Source: Coenobita brevimanus
Lineage: Eukaryota; Arthropoda; Malacostraca; Decapoda; Coenobitidae
DNA length: 64,000 nt
Reading direction: 5' to 3'
Assembly (NCBI GenBank): GCA_032717465.1
Contig: CM064748.1
Coordinates: forward strand, 8,823,392-8,887,391
Both the position numbers and the translations under genes were made by a program. Below the pieces are notes generated by a model, which was not told where the DNA came from, searched no databases, and saw only the letters and a list, made by a program, of their open reading frames with translations. Below, one piece after another: positions 34,869 through 47,129 of the stretch; positions within the stretch are counted from its first letter, which is position 1; each line of letters starts with the position of its first letter.

Positions 34869-35720
34869 CCCTTGATGCTTTCTACTTCCTCATCTCCCAC
34901 ACTTTTCCTGGAAACTTTTTAGCTACTTCTGTCATTCCTCATTTCACACTGATCCATAGACCTAATACATTATGCCACTCCTCATGCCTCCCTATTCTTT
35001 ATTCCTTCCCATTTCCTCTTCCCTGGACAGTCTGTATTTCTTCCTGTAGCTTTCTTCTCCATTCTATAGTATTTCCACTACATTATTAAATAGTCAGCTG
35101 TTCCTTCAGTTGGGGTCATCTTCGTGCACACAATTTTCGGATCATATCGCACCGTCCTGCTATCTACCTATTTGCCCATTCATATGAAAAATCCTGTTCA
35201 TGTCGTATACTGCATAACAGTTTTTCAGGCCACCCTTCACTCTTTCATTCATTCAGTTAAAGTTCCTAGATAACTGCATATATCTGCCTTGATCACATAA
35301 ATGCAGTTCTCCACACTACTCCATTTCTGGCAACCTGCCTATTCAGTCCCCTTATCTCTGAGGGCACACTGTATGACCCTGTCCAAGGTCTTTTTTGCTC
35401 TGGCTCTCACAACCCTACCCTTGACGCTCACATCCTTCACCTTCCACACCCAGTTCTCATGTTCCATCTTATGAACATGGCCAAACCATCTCACTCTACC
35501 CCTCCTCATCACAACACCAATATATTCAAACACCATTCTTCCTCTCAGCTCTTCATTTGGAATAATAACCCTTCCATAGTATTATTATTACCCTCAGGCC
35601 TGTCATTCAAGGATGCAGTACACACCCATATCATAATTATCACTGCTGTATGTCTCAGCCTAAGAATATCCTCTTCCTTTACCATCCAGGTCTAACTATT
35701 CTACCACATTTCACTGCTAT
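33888..35720. repeat. Left arm of U2
   Basis: Same segment as 20214-21990, including the LINE 3' piece on the minus strand at 35339-35690 (VRWFGHVHKMEHENWVWKV). 34430-35720 is repeated inverted at about 39180-40412. No gene is recognised. Confidence 0.8.
34815..34864. repeat. (TC)25 microsatellite, U2
   Basis: Perfect TC tract at the homologous site of the left arm. Confidence 0.97.
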
Positions 35721-36051
35721 CTATCTATTGACCTACCTAGTGTTGTATGGGGACTGTAGTATTTTGTTACTGATTTCCTGAAGCCATATCTGATAAAGGA
35801 AAGGGTTGGATGATGATGGTAGTTTTAATGTAGTGTATTATGCTTTTTGTAATTTTGTATTTGCCTGTGGACTGGGCTGGCTGTAAGGGGTGATGGGGAG
35901 GCCAGGGTTAATTAAACAAACTTTATTGAAGGTAATTTAAAGTTTGATATTATCGTCATCATCATCATCATCCAGATCTGTTTTCCCACCTAAAGATGCA
36001 GAATAGGCAGATTTCATAGAGCCAGAAAAACCCAAGTGCATCTTTTAATAC
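35721..36051. repeat. S-like spacer, U2
   Basis: Copy of 21991-22318, with the GCCTGTGGACTGGGCTGGC and TCATCA stretches also found at the start of block S. No coding is seen. Confidence 0.7.
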
Positions 36052-38655
36052 CTATCTATCTATCTATTGCCAGAGGCTTTAATCCCGTAAGGGGTGGCCA
36101 CAAACAAATCGCCTCCATGTCCCCCTGTCCCCTGCCATTTCATTGCCCTGCTTCTAGCACACCCCCGCTCATATACCTCTCCACTCCATCCATCCATTTC
36201 ATCCTTGGCATACCCTCCACTTCACTCACATACACTCCTCATCAGTCTCCATCCTGTCTACATGGCCCAACTACCTCAATGTATGTCTCCCAATGCTTCC
36301 TGTCACATCCACATCCACACCTCAATGCTCCTTTACTTCTTTATTTGTCAGTCTCTCCATGTGACTCCACATGCTTCTCTCAAATAACTCATTTCCACTG
36401 CTCTCTCTATTGACCTCTGTCCCTCCTACAAAGTCCAAGCTTCACTTCTATATGTCAGAGTTGGTATCACAATGCTGTCATGTAGTAACATCTTCACTTC
36501 CATTCTCATTTCCCTGTTTCTTATCACTGCTTTGAAGGAACTAGCAACCTTTTTATCCCTGTTGTACACTTCCAAGCACTTCATCCTTTGAACTTCCATT
36601 GTTACTCATCACACTACGCAAGTACTAAAATGCACTGCTATTTTTCCATGTTTTCCTCATCCAACCTCAGTGCACATTTGCTGACTTCACTTCTCTCAAA
36701 GACCATAACTTTATTCACCTTTACATTCCGTTTCTTACACACACTCCCAAACTCATCCACCAAGCCTTTCAGCTTCCCTTTGTCTTCACTTAACAGCACA
36801 GTATCATCTGCAAGCAACAATACAGGGAGTTTCCAAACACTGCCCATTTTGATTAGGGTTGCTCCAACATCCAGTACCCTACCTGCTATGTCTTTTATAA
36901 CCTTATCCATATACAGATTGAAGAATCATGGAGATATGACACATCCCTGTTTGAATCCAACCTTCAAATAGAGAAATTCACTCAGTCACTATCCACAGTC
37001 ACTACAGCCTTAGCACCCTCGTACCTGCTCTTCACGGCATTCAACAACTTCTCATCTACTCCAGATATTCTTAATTCTTTCCATAACCCATGTTTATCCA
37101 CCCCGTCATATGCTTTCTCCAAATCCATGAAGGTTGCATAGAACTTCTTTCCCTCCTCTATTAACTTTCCACTAAAGATGTAAGAATGAATATCTGATCT
37201 ACACAACCCTTTCCTCTCCTTAAACCTCCCTGTTCTTTTCTAACTGATTCCTACCGTTATTTCCCTAACTCTGTCACTAAGGATCCTACCTTATACTTTT
37301 CCTACAACTCCAAGAAAACAAATGGCCTTATGATTACCAGACACTCTTTTTCCCGTTTTCCTTTGTACAAAGGAATAATTATTGCCCGTCTTATAATCCT
37401 CTGGGACTCTACCTTCCTCCCAGGCTAATCTGCACGTCTTCCACATCCATTCTGCTACTATCTCTCCCCCATGCTTCAGCATTTCACCTCTCACTCCATG
37501 AATTCCTAGGGATTTCCCGATTTTAACATTTTTCATTGCTTCCACAACTTCCATCCTACTGATTTCTTCCTGTCTCTCTGTCCCACCCTGTCTAATTCTC
37601 TTTACTTCTTTCCAGAACATTTTCTTACATTCCCTGTAGTTTACGCTCAAATTTTTTTCCAAATTCCTCGTCCACTCCCTTCGTACTCTCTCTTACTAAT
37701 CTTCTGACCTCTCTGTTCCTCTCGACATATAACTCTCTCTTCCGTCTCTTAACTTCTTCCGCGTCCTTGTTTCTCATCCCTTTACTACATGCTTTCTTCT
37801 TTCGTGGCACAGCCTGTCTCACGTCTTCATTCCACCATACTGTTCCTTGCTCCCCCTTTCGTCTTCTCTTCTACCCCACACAGCACTTCACATGCTGCAC
37901 AGATTTCTTCAGTGAATATCTTGCACGCATCTTCCATGTCCCCCATCAGCTGTAATTCATATTTACCCAATTCCTCCTTCTTTTCTCTCTCTTATATTCT
38001 GCCTTTTTAATCCTCTTGTAACCTTTGTACCCTCCTTGCATGAAGTACTTCCTCCTGTTCTTCCCTTGTATGTCTCCATTTCACTTGGACCTTGATTCTC
38101 ACCACCACCAAGAGGTGGTCAGAAAGTCCACTCCCCAAGCTCAATATGCTCTTGCATCCATTACACATCTTCGCATCCTTTCACCCACACACACACATAA
38201 TTAATCATTGCTTTCCTGTCATTCAGTTCACCACCCACCCTTCTCATCACTCGCCACGTATACCTATTGATCATTTTGTTCCTGAAGAGGATATTGACTG
38301 TGATGAACCCCCTCCCGGCACAATGTCCACTAAAGCACTGCCGTTCTCATCCACCTCTGTAAGCACGCCTCACTCACCAACTACTCCATCCACAGTCACA
38401 TTCCCTACTTTATCATTCATATCGGCAGTCAAAATCACTTATTCCTTTCAAACTTTTCCATGCACGCTTCCACATTTTTCCAGAACTCTTCTCTCACTGT
38501 GCTTGCATGATCTTGCGTTGGTGCATACACGCACACAATCGCCCACATTTGTAGTCCAAATTTCAATCTTACCTACACAATCCATGAGCCAACTGATCCA
38601 TATTCTCTAATATTCTCCTTCCATCTGTTACTCACAACAATACACACTCCTCTGG
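36052..38655 (-). mobile_element. RTE2(-) in unit U2
   Basis: Duplicate of 22319-24925. Palm motif C reads LADDTVLLSEDK (36910-36638), so the F of FADD is replaced by L. Motif A is at 37206-36982 (FMDLEKAYDGVDK), fingers and linker at 37822-37291, endonuclease remnants up to about 38655. It is frameshifted throughout, and the differences from the U1 copy are scattered substitutions and small indels. Confidence 0.85.
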
Positions 38656-38659
38656 CCGA

Positions 38660-39180
38660 TTATTTTGTGTCATTGCAGAAAAGTAGAGGGAGGGGGAGGA
38701 AAGATTACAAAGTGGAGAGTTGGAATGGAGTACAAAGGTTCAAGAGTAAATGTAGATAAAAGAAAAGTGATGATATCTAGGGCTTGTGGTGGTACAGTCA
38801 AAGTAGAAGAAGTGTGGCCATGTACAATTTGCCACAAGAGTGTGGGAAGTATCTCTATCTTGTGCGAAGTTTGTGATTCGTGGGTGTATAAACGACGTAG
38901 TGCTATGATAGGCAATCTCCAAAATAATCCTAATCTTGTATATGCAGTGTGTTGGGGAAAACAGATAAAGATTAAGTGGCGTGAAATGATTGATCTTGCT
39001 TTAGAGTCTCTGAAGTGTGTCAAGGAAATTCATGTTTAGGGTAACATGTTATGTGCTGGAGGAAGGGCTGGAGCTAACTGTGGAACAACTGGGGGAAGTT
39101 CAGGGACTTTTGCCTTTCCTTATATTGTAAGAGCTCTCCTGTGCTAAGGGATCCTTGTATACAGCATATGTTAGAAGTGT
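38660..39180 (+). mobile_element. Cys-motif LINE, thumb and Cys segment, U2
   Basis: The best-preserved copy of this piece. 38665-39039 is open for 124 codons with KWRVGMEYKGSRVNVDKRKV, then WPCTICHKSVG-(6)-LCEVCDSWVYKR (CxxC, then CxxC-x2-WVxKR), and LALESLKCVKEIHV before a stop. A half-zinc-finger after the RT thumb is known in some invertebrate LINEs. Its function in nucleic-acid binding is inferred. Confidence 0.65.
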
Positions 39181-40412
39181 AATGTGGTAGAATAGTTAGA
39201 CCTTGATGGTAAAGGAAGAGGATATTCTTAGGCTGAGACATACAGCAGTGATAATTATGATATGGGTGTGTAGTGCATCTTTGAATGATAGGCCTGAGGG
39301 TAATAATAATACTATTACAGGGTTGTTATTACAAATGAAGAGCTGAGAGGAAGAATGGTACTTGAATGTATTGGTGTTGTGAAGAGGAGGGGTAGAGTGA
39401 GATGGTTTGGCCATGTTCATAAGATGGAACATGAGAACTGGGTGTGGAAGGTGAAGGATGTGAGCGTCAAGGGTAGGGTTGTTAGAGGCAGAGCAAAAAA
39501 GACCTTGGACAGGGTCATACAGTGTGCCCTCAGAGATAAGGGGACTGAATAGGCTGGCTGCCAGAAATGGAGCAGTGTGGAGAACTGCATTTATGTGATC
39601 AAGGCAGATATATGCAGTTATGTAGGAACTTTAACTGAGTGAATGAAAGAGTGAAGGGTGGCTTGAAAAACCGTTATGCAGTATATGACATGAACAGGAT
39701 TTTTCAAATGAATGGGCAAATAGGTAGATAGCAGGATGGTGCGATATGATCTGAAAATTGTGTGCACGAAGGTGACCCCATTTGAAGGAACGGTTGACCA
39801 CTTAATAATGTAGTGGAAATACTATAGAATGGAGAAGAGAGCTACAGGAAGAAATACAGACTGTCCGGGGAAGAGGAAATGGGAAGAAATAAAGAATAGG
39901 GAGGCCAGAGGAGTGGCATAATGTATTAGGTTTAGTGATCAGTGTGAAATGGGGAATGATAGAAGTAGCCAAAAAGTTTTCAACAAAAGTGTGGGAGATG
40001 AGGAAGTAGAAAGCATTAGGGAAACTGAGAGAGAGAGAAAAAAAAATGTATATCCCCTATGTGCTGCTCAACTTGTATAGCCGTCACGATTTTAGGTGCG
40101 GAGCAAAGCTGGTTGACTTGTATAGCATCTTCCCATCACCCATTGAACTTTAATTTATCCTTACTCATTGACGGGACCACCTGGAGACGAGGGGATACTT
40201 TCATTTGAAAGAGGATGAGTTGGTGAGTCTTATGTATCTTTACCATTTTCTCTGGTTGTTATAGTTTGGCTGATTCAGGAAGGTCCAAAGGATACGAGCA
40301 GTCAGGTTCAATTTGGCATAGTCGTATAATGGAACACGTAACTAATGATAAAATATCGGTTGGGTTCTAGGACCACGTCAACGGCAAGTTTTCAAGCTAA
40401 AATATATGATAC
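39181..40412. repeat. Right arm of U2 (inverted copy of left arm)
   Basis: Reverse complement of about 34430-35720. It carries the sense LINE 3' end at 39355-39552 (RGRVRWFGHVHKMEHENWVW) and a short GA tract near 40029. It ends at GATACCA before RTE1(+). Confidence 0.8.
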
Positions 40413-40520
40413 CACTACCCCCTGGGGGTAGGGGGGTTTCAAGAATACTCCCCCAGTATCCCTGCTTGTCGTACGAGGCGACTAAAAGGGTTGGTGGTGG
40501 GTTAGTGCCCCACCGCGTAA
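40413..40520 (+). promoter_or_regulatory. RTE1 5' leader, U2 copy
   Basis: Same structured leader: G-runs, ATACT-CCCCC-AGTAT (40445-40459), GTCG-TACGAGG-CGAC, and stem GGTGGG-TTAGTGC-CCCACC (40496-40514). Function inferred only. Confidence 0.5.
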
Positions 40521-42734
40521 AAAGAAGATAGGAGAAAACAGCTCCTGTGAGAAGAGTGGAGAGTTCGCAAGATAGTGAGAAAATGTCAGAGTATAAGAGC
40601 AGATTGAAAGACAGATTGGGAAGGTATGAGCTAGAGCAGATGGAAGGGGTGGAAGACGTAAGATATTCACGGAAGAGATAGGCGCATCATGTGAGGTGGT
40701 TTGTGGAGTGAGGAGGAGATGCAAGGGTGTGCAAGGGACAACTTGGTGGAATGATGAGGTGAAATGAGCTGTGGAACAAAAGAAGAAGGCATTTAGTGAA
40801 TGGTTTGCGAGTAACGGTAGGGGAGAAGATGAGAGAGAGGAGAGAGGTATATGTGAGTGGGAGAAGGGAGGTGAAGAGACTAGTGAAGGAGAGTAAGAAG
40901 AAAGTAGATGAAAAGTTTGGGAGGAATCTGAGTGTGAAATGGAGGGAGAATAAGAAATTGTTTTGGAAGGAGGTAAAGAAAGTAAGGCTGTGTGAAAGAG
41001 GAAATAGTAGAGGAGTGAAAGATAGGAATAATAGATTGTTGGTGGAGAAGAGAGAGAAATTGAGGAGATGGAAAGAGCACTTTGAGGATTTGTTGAATGT
41101 AGAGAGCGAGAGCAGTGAGAGTATATGTGGTTGGGGAATGGCTGGGAGAAGAAGAGATGAGAGGAGGGAGGAAGAGATCAGTAGGGGGGAAGTAGTGGAA
41201 GCAATGAAGAATATCAAGTTGGGAAAGGCCCCAGGAATTGATGGAGTGTGTGCTGAAAAGCTGAGGTATGGGGGTGAGATTGTTGTGGGGTGGTTATGGA
41301 AGTTGTGTAGATTGGCTTGGGAAGAGGGAAGGGTTCCGGAGGACTGGAAATCAGGTATAATTTTTCCTTTATACAAAGGAAAAGGGGAGAGAGATGTATG
41401 TGGTAACCATAGTGTTATTTGCCTTCTTAGTGTGACTGGTAAAATATATGGTAGAATACTCATTGATAGGGTTAGGCATATGACAGAGGAGCTAGTTGGA
41501 GAAGAATGAGGGGGATTTAGGAAGGGAAAAGAGTGTGTAGATCAGATATTTGTTCTAAGATGTTTAGTGGAGAAGTATCTAGAGAAAGGAAGGAAAGTGT
41601 ATGGTGCCTTCATGGACTTGGAGAAAGCTTATGACAGAATAGATAGGCAAGGTATGTGGGAGGTATTAAGAATATATGGAGTGGATAGGAAATTGTTAAA
41701 TGCTGTGAAGAGTATGTACGAAGTAGCTAGGGCTACAGTGCGAGTGGATGGTGAGCTGAGTGAGTTCTTTGATCTCAAGGTGGGACTGAAACAGGGTTGT
41801 GTGATGCCTGCATGGCTGTTTAATATACAAATCGATGGGGTTGTGAATTGGGTTGAAGGTTGGGCAGTGGATATGGCGGTGGCTCTAATAAATGAGGGTG
41901 AGGTTTGGAAGATTCTAGTGTTACCGTTTGCTGATGATACAGTATTGTTGAGTGAAGATGAATTGGAGTTGCAAGATTTGGTGAAAGAATCTGGGACGGT
42001 GTGTGGGAGGAGGATGCTGAAAGTTAATGGAAACAAAAGTAAAGTTATGGTGTTTAAGAGGAATGAAGTCACAGAATGTACAGTGAGGTTGGATGGTGAG
42101 GATATGGAGAACATGAGTGCATTCAAGTACTTGGTTAGTGTGATTAGTAAGGATGGAAGTTTAGAGGGTGAAGTGCTTGAAAGGGTACAGTAGGGAAGGA
42201 AGGTTGTTGGTACACTGAAAGCAGTGATGAGAAATAGGGAGGTGAGCATGGAAGTGAAAAAGCTACTACAGTTCATGACAGTATTGTGATACGAAGTGTA
42301 ACATATGCAAATGAAGCTTGGATGTTGTTGGAGAGACGCCGGTCAAGAGTGAGAGCAGTGGAAATAAGTTATTTAAGAGGAGCATATGGAGTCACATGGA
42401 GAGACAGACTGACAAATGAGGAAGTGAAGGAGCATTTTGATGTGGATGTGGATGTGATAGGGAGTGTTGGGTGAAACACAATGAGGTGGTTTGGCCATGT
42501 GGAGAGGATGGAGAGTGAGAGAGTGACGAGGAGAGTGTATGTGAGTGAGGTGGAAGGTGGGGAGAGGGAGGGGAAAGCTAAGGATGAGATGGAGGGATGG
42601 AATGGAGAAGTAGATGAGAGAGGGGTGTGTTGGCTGGTATCAGGGCAATGAAATTCTGGGGACAAGGCAACATGGAGACGATTTGTTTGTGGCCACCCCG
42701 AACGGGATTCAGGCATTTGTCAAGAGATAGATAG
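40413..42734 (+). mobile_element. RTE1(+) in U2, endonuclease deleted
   Basis: Leader 40413-40520, no endonuclease, linker and fingers frame 40796-41509 (237 codons), palm frame 41567-42193 (208 codons), C-terminal block 42286-42716, GATA tail to 42734. A TGA at the EEQ-GGF position separates fingers from palm. The TAG at the VQ-GRK position is shared with U0 and U1. Confidence 0.9.
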
Positions 42735-45036
42735 ACCCATTTCCAGTATTGTACATTTTTTTGCGTTGAATTTTTATTTCCCTCATGTGGCTCCAATCAT
42801 GATTGCTATCCAGGTTCTCCTGCAGTATTTTACAGTCTTGTTCAACTTGTACTTTCCTCATGATCTTCACATCATCAGCAAAGAGACTTGCATTACTGTC
42901 CTTTATTAATGTTCTCATTAGTCAGTCTCACAAGAAGTCTCTCAACCACTCCAGAAAGTTCCCCTTCAGTCCTGTGTGCTCCAATTTCCACATTAGTTGC
43001 AATGGGTTACCTTGTCAAAGGCTTTCTCCAGATCTAAATACACACTGTTCACTCAACTACCCCTTTCCTATAGCACGTCTATCACCCTTGAGTAGAAGCT
43101 CAACAGGTTGGAAATACACACCTTTCACATCTGAATCCAAACTAACTTTCTTCCAAAATCTCCATCTCCTCCAGATATTTTATCCATCTGTCTTTCGTGA
43201 TTCTCTCGAACAATTTTGCGTCTATGGTGGCCAAGAACACTGGTTTATGATTCAGAGGTTCTTCTTTGTTTCCTCCCTTACAAATTGGTACAGTAGAGTC
43301 TTCGTACAGCACGAGATAGGTTATGCAGAACCTCGTGCAAAATCAAATTAGCGCTGAAACGTGACATATATTTACATGTAAAGTAGGGGATTAGGTTCAA
43401 GGAGCCTCATGTTTTTCGTTAAAAATATAGATAGATTATTACAAATACGCCTGCCTTAAGACAGCCAAGACAGTGTGTTTAGATACGATCTCACCGATTG
43501 GACACATCAGTGCATACTGCTTTCTAACCTGACTGATTAGTATTGCCTCCTAATACTCCCAATAAAAATATGAATCACCAAAGATTGCTACTAAGCCTCT
43601 TGAATGTCCTCATTACCAATCAAGGAAAAAACTTTTGACCTAATCTACTCGTTAACAGTGGCATACCAGCATCAGGCATATTTCACCAAGATTACTTTCG
43701 GCGCTTTTATTTATTTAAAAAAAAAAAAAAAACAGTGTGAAACTATTTTTGAAATCCATTAGTCATCAACAGTAAAGGAAACAAAATGCTATGAAGAAGT
43801 TGTCATCATCGAGTGATTGCGTATTTCTCACTTCTCAGAGACAGTACACGAATGCAGTAATCGTGAATAATAAGCAAGTCAGCAAAGCAGTATTATTTGT
43901 ATGGTAGTATAATTCACAGGAACTGAACCCACGTTATTTTTACCTAACTCTGTATGTAAACACCTAGTGTCTTGACATATCGTAAGATGCGAATTTTCTC
44001 GACCAAAGATCATCAGTTCATGAGAAACATCAGGCACAAAACCCTCTCCCCCCCTTTTTGTTTTTACATGCTGCACTAAAGGTGAAAACCTGAATTTTAC
44101 TGCTCCTTCATCATTAACTTTTTTTTTTTCCAACAAAGAGAACTATCCACATCGTAAACACACCTGAGTCATATCTGTCTGATCATTTGCATTTAAGCTC
44201 CCACACCACATGCCACTTTGTCCAACAATTTTAGTTTCATTTCGAATAAATGCTTTTCTTGTGTTGATAGCACTTTCATGGTGTTTAGGCATAACTAAAG
44301 TTACTTTGAAACTATGTGCTCAGAGTTCTGAGAGGAAATGAGGAGCAAGGAATAAAGCAAATAAACTTCTCATGACAGCGACTGTCTACACAACACTGAG
44401 GCAGGCTGTGGCAGGTGATATGTGACATGGGTCACGTGGGTTGGATCGGGTCGAGGAAGCCAATCAGTGACCAACAAAAGCATATCACACGAGTTATATC
44501 TTGAAATACAATACCTTAACACACCCATTTCCCACAGTTTCTCTCGTGCAATTGAGTGGTTCGGTTTTACCTTGCTTTTAAGTAATTATGGGAGATATTA
44601 TATGCCTTTGTTATTGTAAGATCGTTGTTGTTTTTTTGTCTTAAATCGCGATTCTGCCATACCACATTGGCCCTCTTCCATTCTCTTGGCACTTCTTCCA
44701 GAGAACACAGAATTTAATCGTGAATTTTATCTGCCAGTTGTTCTCTGCATCCCTTCAGTACCCAGTTAGTGATTCTGCCCAGCCCTGGAGTTTTCCTTAC
44801 ATCTTGAATTTCCAGTAATTTGTGCACTTCCTTTACTTCCACTTTTACATCTTTTATCACAACAATTATAGTCACTCCCTCCCCCTCCACGAAATCACTT
44901 TCTTAAGCGAAAACCTATTTGAAACTTTTGTTCATCATTTCAACTTGCATTGCCGCATCTTTATCGACCTTTCCTTCTACTTTCAGTTTGTTGATTCCTT
45001 CCTTTTGTTTCAGTTTGCCATTAACAAACATATAAT
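42735..45036 (-). mobile_element. CR1(-) fragment split by a DNA element, U2
   Basis: Same as the U0 and U1 fragments up to the ACAAACATATAATA point at 45036, where it is cut by the start of the full RTE1 element instead of continuing to an RTE1(-) tail. The RT end is at 42735-43290 and the linker at 44662-45036. Confidence 0.85.
43291..44659. mobile_element. TA-flanked DNA element in CR1, U2 copy
   Basis: Same insertion as the U0 and U1 copies, with TA at 43289-43290 and 44660-44661. Left end CAGTAGAGTC, right end ...GATTCTGCCA. It has an A-run of about 15-16 near 43716-43731. No transposase is recognised. Confidence 0.75.
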
Positions 45037-45140
45037 ACCCCTGGGGGTAGGGGGGTTTTCAAGAATACTCCCCCAGTATCCCTGCTTGTCGTAAAAGGCG
45101 ACTAAAAGGGTTGGCGGAGGGTTAGTGCCCCTCCCCGGAA
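45037..45140 (+). promoter_or_regulatory. RTE1 5' leader, full-length copy
   Basis: G-runs at 45042-45056, ATACT-CCCCC-AGTAT (45065-45079), GTCG-TAAAAGG-CGAC (45088-45102) flanked by CCC/GGG, and a perfect stem GGAGGG-TTAGTGC-CCCTCC (45116-45134). The C5 loop can pair with an upstream G5 run, forming a possible pseudoknot. The position at the 5' end of an RTE suggests a promoter, an IRES-like element or an HDV-like ribozyme, none of which is demonstrated. Confidence 0.55.
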
Positions 45141-46171
45141 AACAACTAACTAAAAAAACAAACAAGAAGCCTCGGACAAGGAGTGACCAAACGTTGACGA
45201 CCAAGGACCGGACAAAGGACATTGCAATTGGAACTTGGAATGTAAGTGGAGCAAATGATGAGGTGAAAGAGAGAGAGATTGTCCAGGTGCTTGAGGATGC
45301 GAAAGTGGATGTATGTGGAATAACTGAAACAAAATGGAGAGGAGAAAGTGTGAGAGAATTGGAGTATGGATGGGGTATATGTGCAGGAGTAGGTGAGAAT
45401 GAGAAGGCAAATGAAGGAGTATGTATAGTTGTGAGTAAAAGATGGAAGAGGAGCATAATACAGTTTGGATCAGTTGGATCAAGGATTGTGTGGGTAAAGT
45501 TGAAAGTTGGAATACAAAGGTGGGCGATTGTGTGTGTGTATGCGCCAACGCAAGATCGTGCTAGAAGAGTGAGGGAAGAGTTCTGGACAAATGTAGAAGT
45601 GTGCATGGAAAAGTTTGGAAGGAATGAGAGAGTGTTTTTGATTGGTGATATGAATGGTAAAGTTGGGAATGTGAGGGTGGATGGAATAGTTGGTGAGTGG
45701 GGTGTGCCTGCTGAGGTAGATGAGAATGGGAGTGCATTAGTGGACATTTGTGCTGGGAGGGGGTTGGTGATAGCCAATACCCTCTTCAGGCATAAAATGA
45801 TCCACAGGTATACATGGCGAGTGATGAGAAGGGTGGGTGGTGAACTGAGTGAAAGGAAGGCAATGATTGATTATGTGTGTGTGGATGAAAGGATGCGAAG
45901 ATGTATATTGGATGCAAGAGTTTATAGAGGTTGGGGGAGTGGACTTTCTGACCACTACTTGGTGGTGGCCAGAATTAAAGTTCAAGTAAGATGGAGGAAT
46001 AGAAGAAGGGAAAGACGAGGGGAAGGAGTAGTTGCAAGGAGAGTGGAAAGGTTACAAGAGGATGAGAAAAAGGCAGAGTACAAGAGAGAAGTGGAGGAAC
46101 GATTGGGCAAATATGAATTGGAGCAGATGGGGGACGTGGAAGGTGTGTGTAGAAATATGTGCAGCATGTGA
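45125..46171 (+). pseudogene. RTE1 apurinic-type endonuclease
   Basis: Open frame of 348 codons (the nominal start is GTG). Endonuclease/exonuclease/phosphatase-fold motifs are in order: GTWNV (residues 36-40), ITETKW (66-71, catalytic Glu), VYAPT (138-142), IGDMNG (173-178, Asp/Asn), IDYVCVDER (248-256), and LSDHY (274-278, Asp-His). All catalytic positions are present. There is no in-frame ATG before about residue 161, so the true initiation site is either lost or lies elsewhere. A frame loss near 46150 separates it from the RT. In a live element it would nick target DNA for target-primed reverse transcription. Confidence 0.88.
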
Positions 46172-46347
46172 TGTGGTGTGTGGAAGGAAGAGAAGACGGA
46201 GGGGGGTGCAAGGAACAGCGTGGTGGACTGAAGAGGTGAAACAGGCTGTGGCACAAAAGAAGAAAGCATACAATGAATGGATGAGAAATAGGGGCGTGGA
46301 AGAAGTTGAGAGGTGGAAGAGAGAGTTATATGTAGAAAGAAAGAGAG

Positions 46348-46911
46348 GTGAAAAGATTAGTAAGAGAGAGTAAGAAGAGAGTGGATGAGGAATTTGGAAG
46401 GAATTTGAGTGTAAAGTGGAGGGACTGTAAGAAAATGTTCTTGAAAGAGGTGAAAAGAGTAAGACAGGGTGGAAGTGAAGTTAGCAGGGGAGTGAAAGAT
46501 AAAAATGGTAGATTACTAGTGGAGAAGGGAGAAAAAGTGAGCAGATGGAGAGAACACTTTAAGGAATTGTTGAACGTGGAGGATGGAAGTAATGCGAATA
46601 TAAGTGGCTGGGGAATGCCTGGGAGAAGGAGGGAGGTGAGAAGACAGGAAGAAATCAGTAGGATAGAAGTTGTGGAAGCAATGAAGAAAGTTAAATCAGG
46701 GAAAGCCCCGGGAATTGATGGAGTGTGTGGTGAAATGCTGAAGCATGGGGGAGAGATAGTAGTAGAATGGATGTGGAAGATGTGCAGATTGGGCTGGGAG
46801 GAAGGTAGAGTCTCGGAGGATTGGAAGTCATGTATAATTATTCCCTTGTACAAAGGAAAAGGGGAAAAAAAGTGTGTGGTAATCATAGGGGCATTTGTCT
46901 TCTTAGTATAA
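46348..46911 (+). pseudogene. RTE1 linker and RT fingers
   Basis: Open frame of 187 codons: a basic linker (KRLVRESKKRVDEEFGRN, KMFLKEVKRVRQ), then VEAMKKVKSGKAPGIDGVCGEML and PLYKGKGE of the RT fingers. Frame is lost in an A-run at about 46865-46871 and continues in the overlapping frame 46821-47126 (CGNHRGICLL, GFRKGRGCVDQIF, motif A FMDLEKAYDRVD). Confidence 0.88.
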
Positions 46912-47129
46912 TAGGAAAAGTGTATGGTAGGATACTTATTGACAGAGTTAGAGAAAGAACAGAGAAATTAGTTGGAGAAGAACAGGGAGGCTTTAGGAAG
47001 GGAAGAGGTTGTGTAGATCAGATATTCATTCTCAGATCTTTAGTGGAAAAGTTTCTAGAGAAGGGAAAGAAGTTGTATGCGGCTTTCATGGATTTGGAGA
47101 AAGCATATGACAGGGTGGATAGGTAAGGA

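Noticed and set aside
45037..45140. Firm call of an HDV-like ribozyme
   Set aside because: The nested double-pseudoknot order of an HDV ribozyme could not be laid on the sequence by hand; only the stems and one compensated pair are supported.
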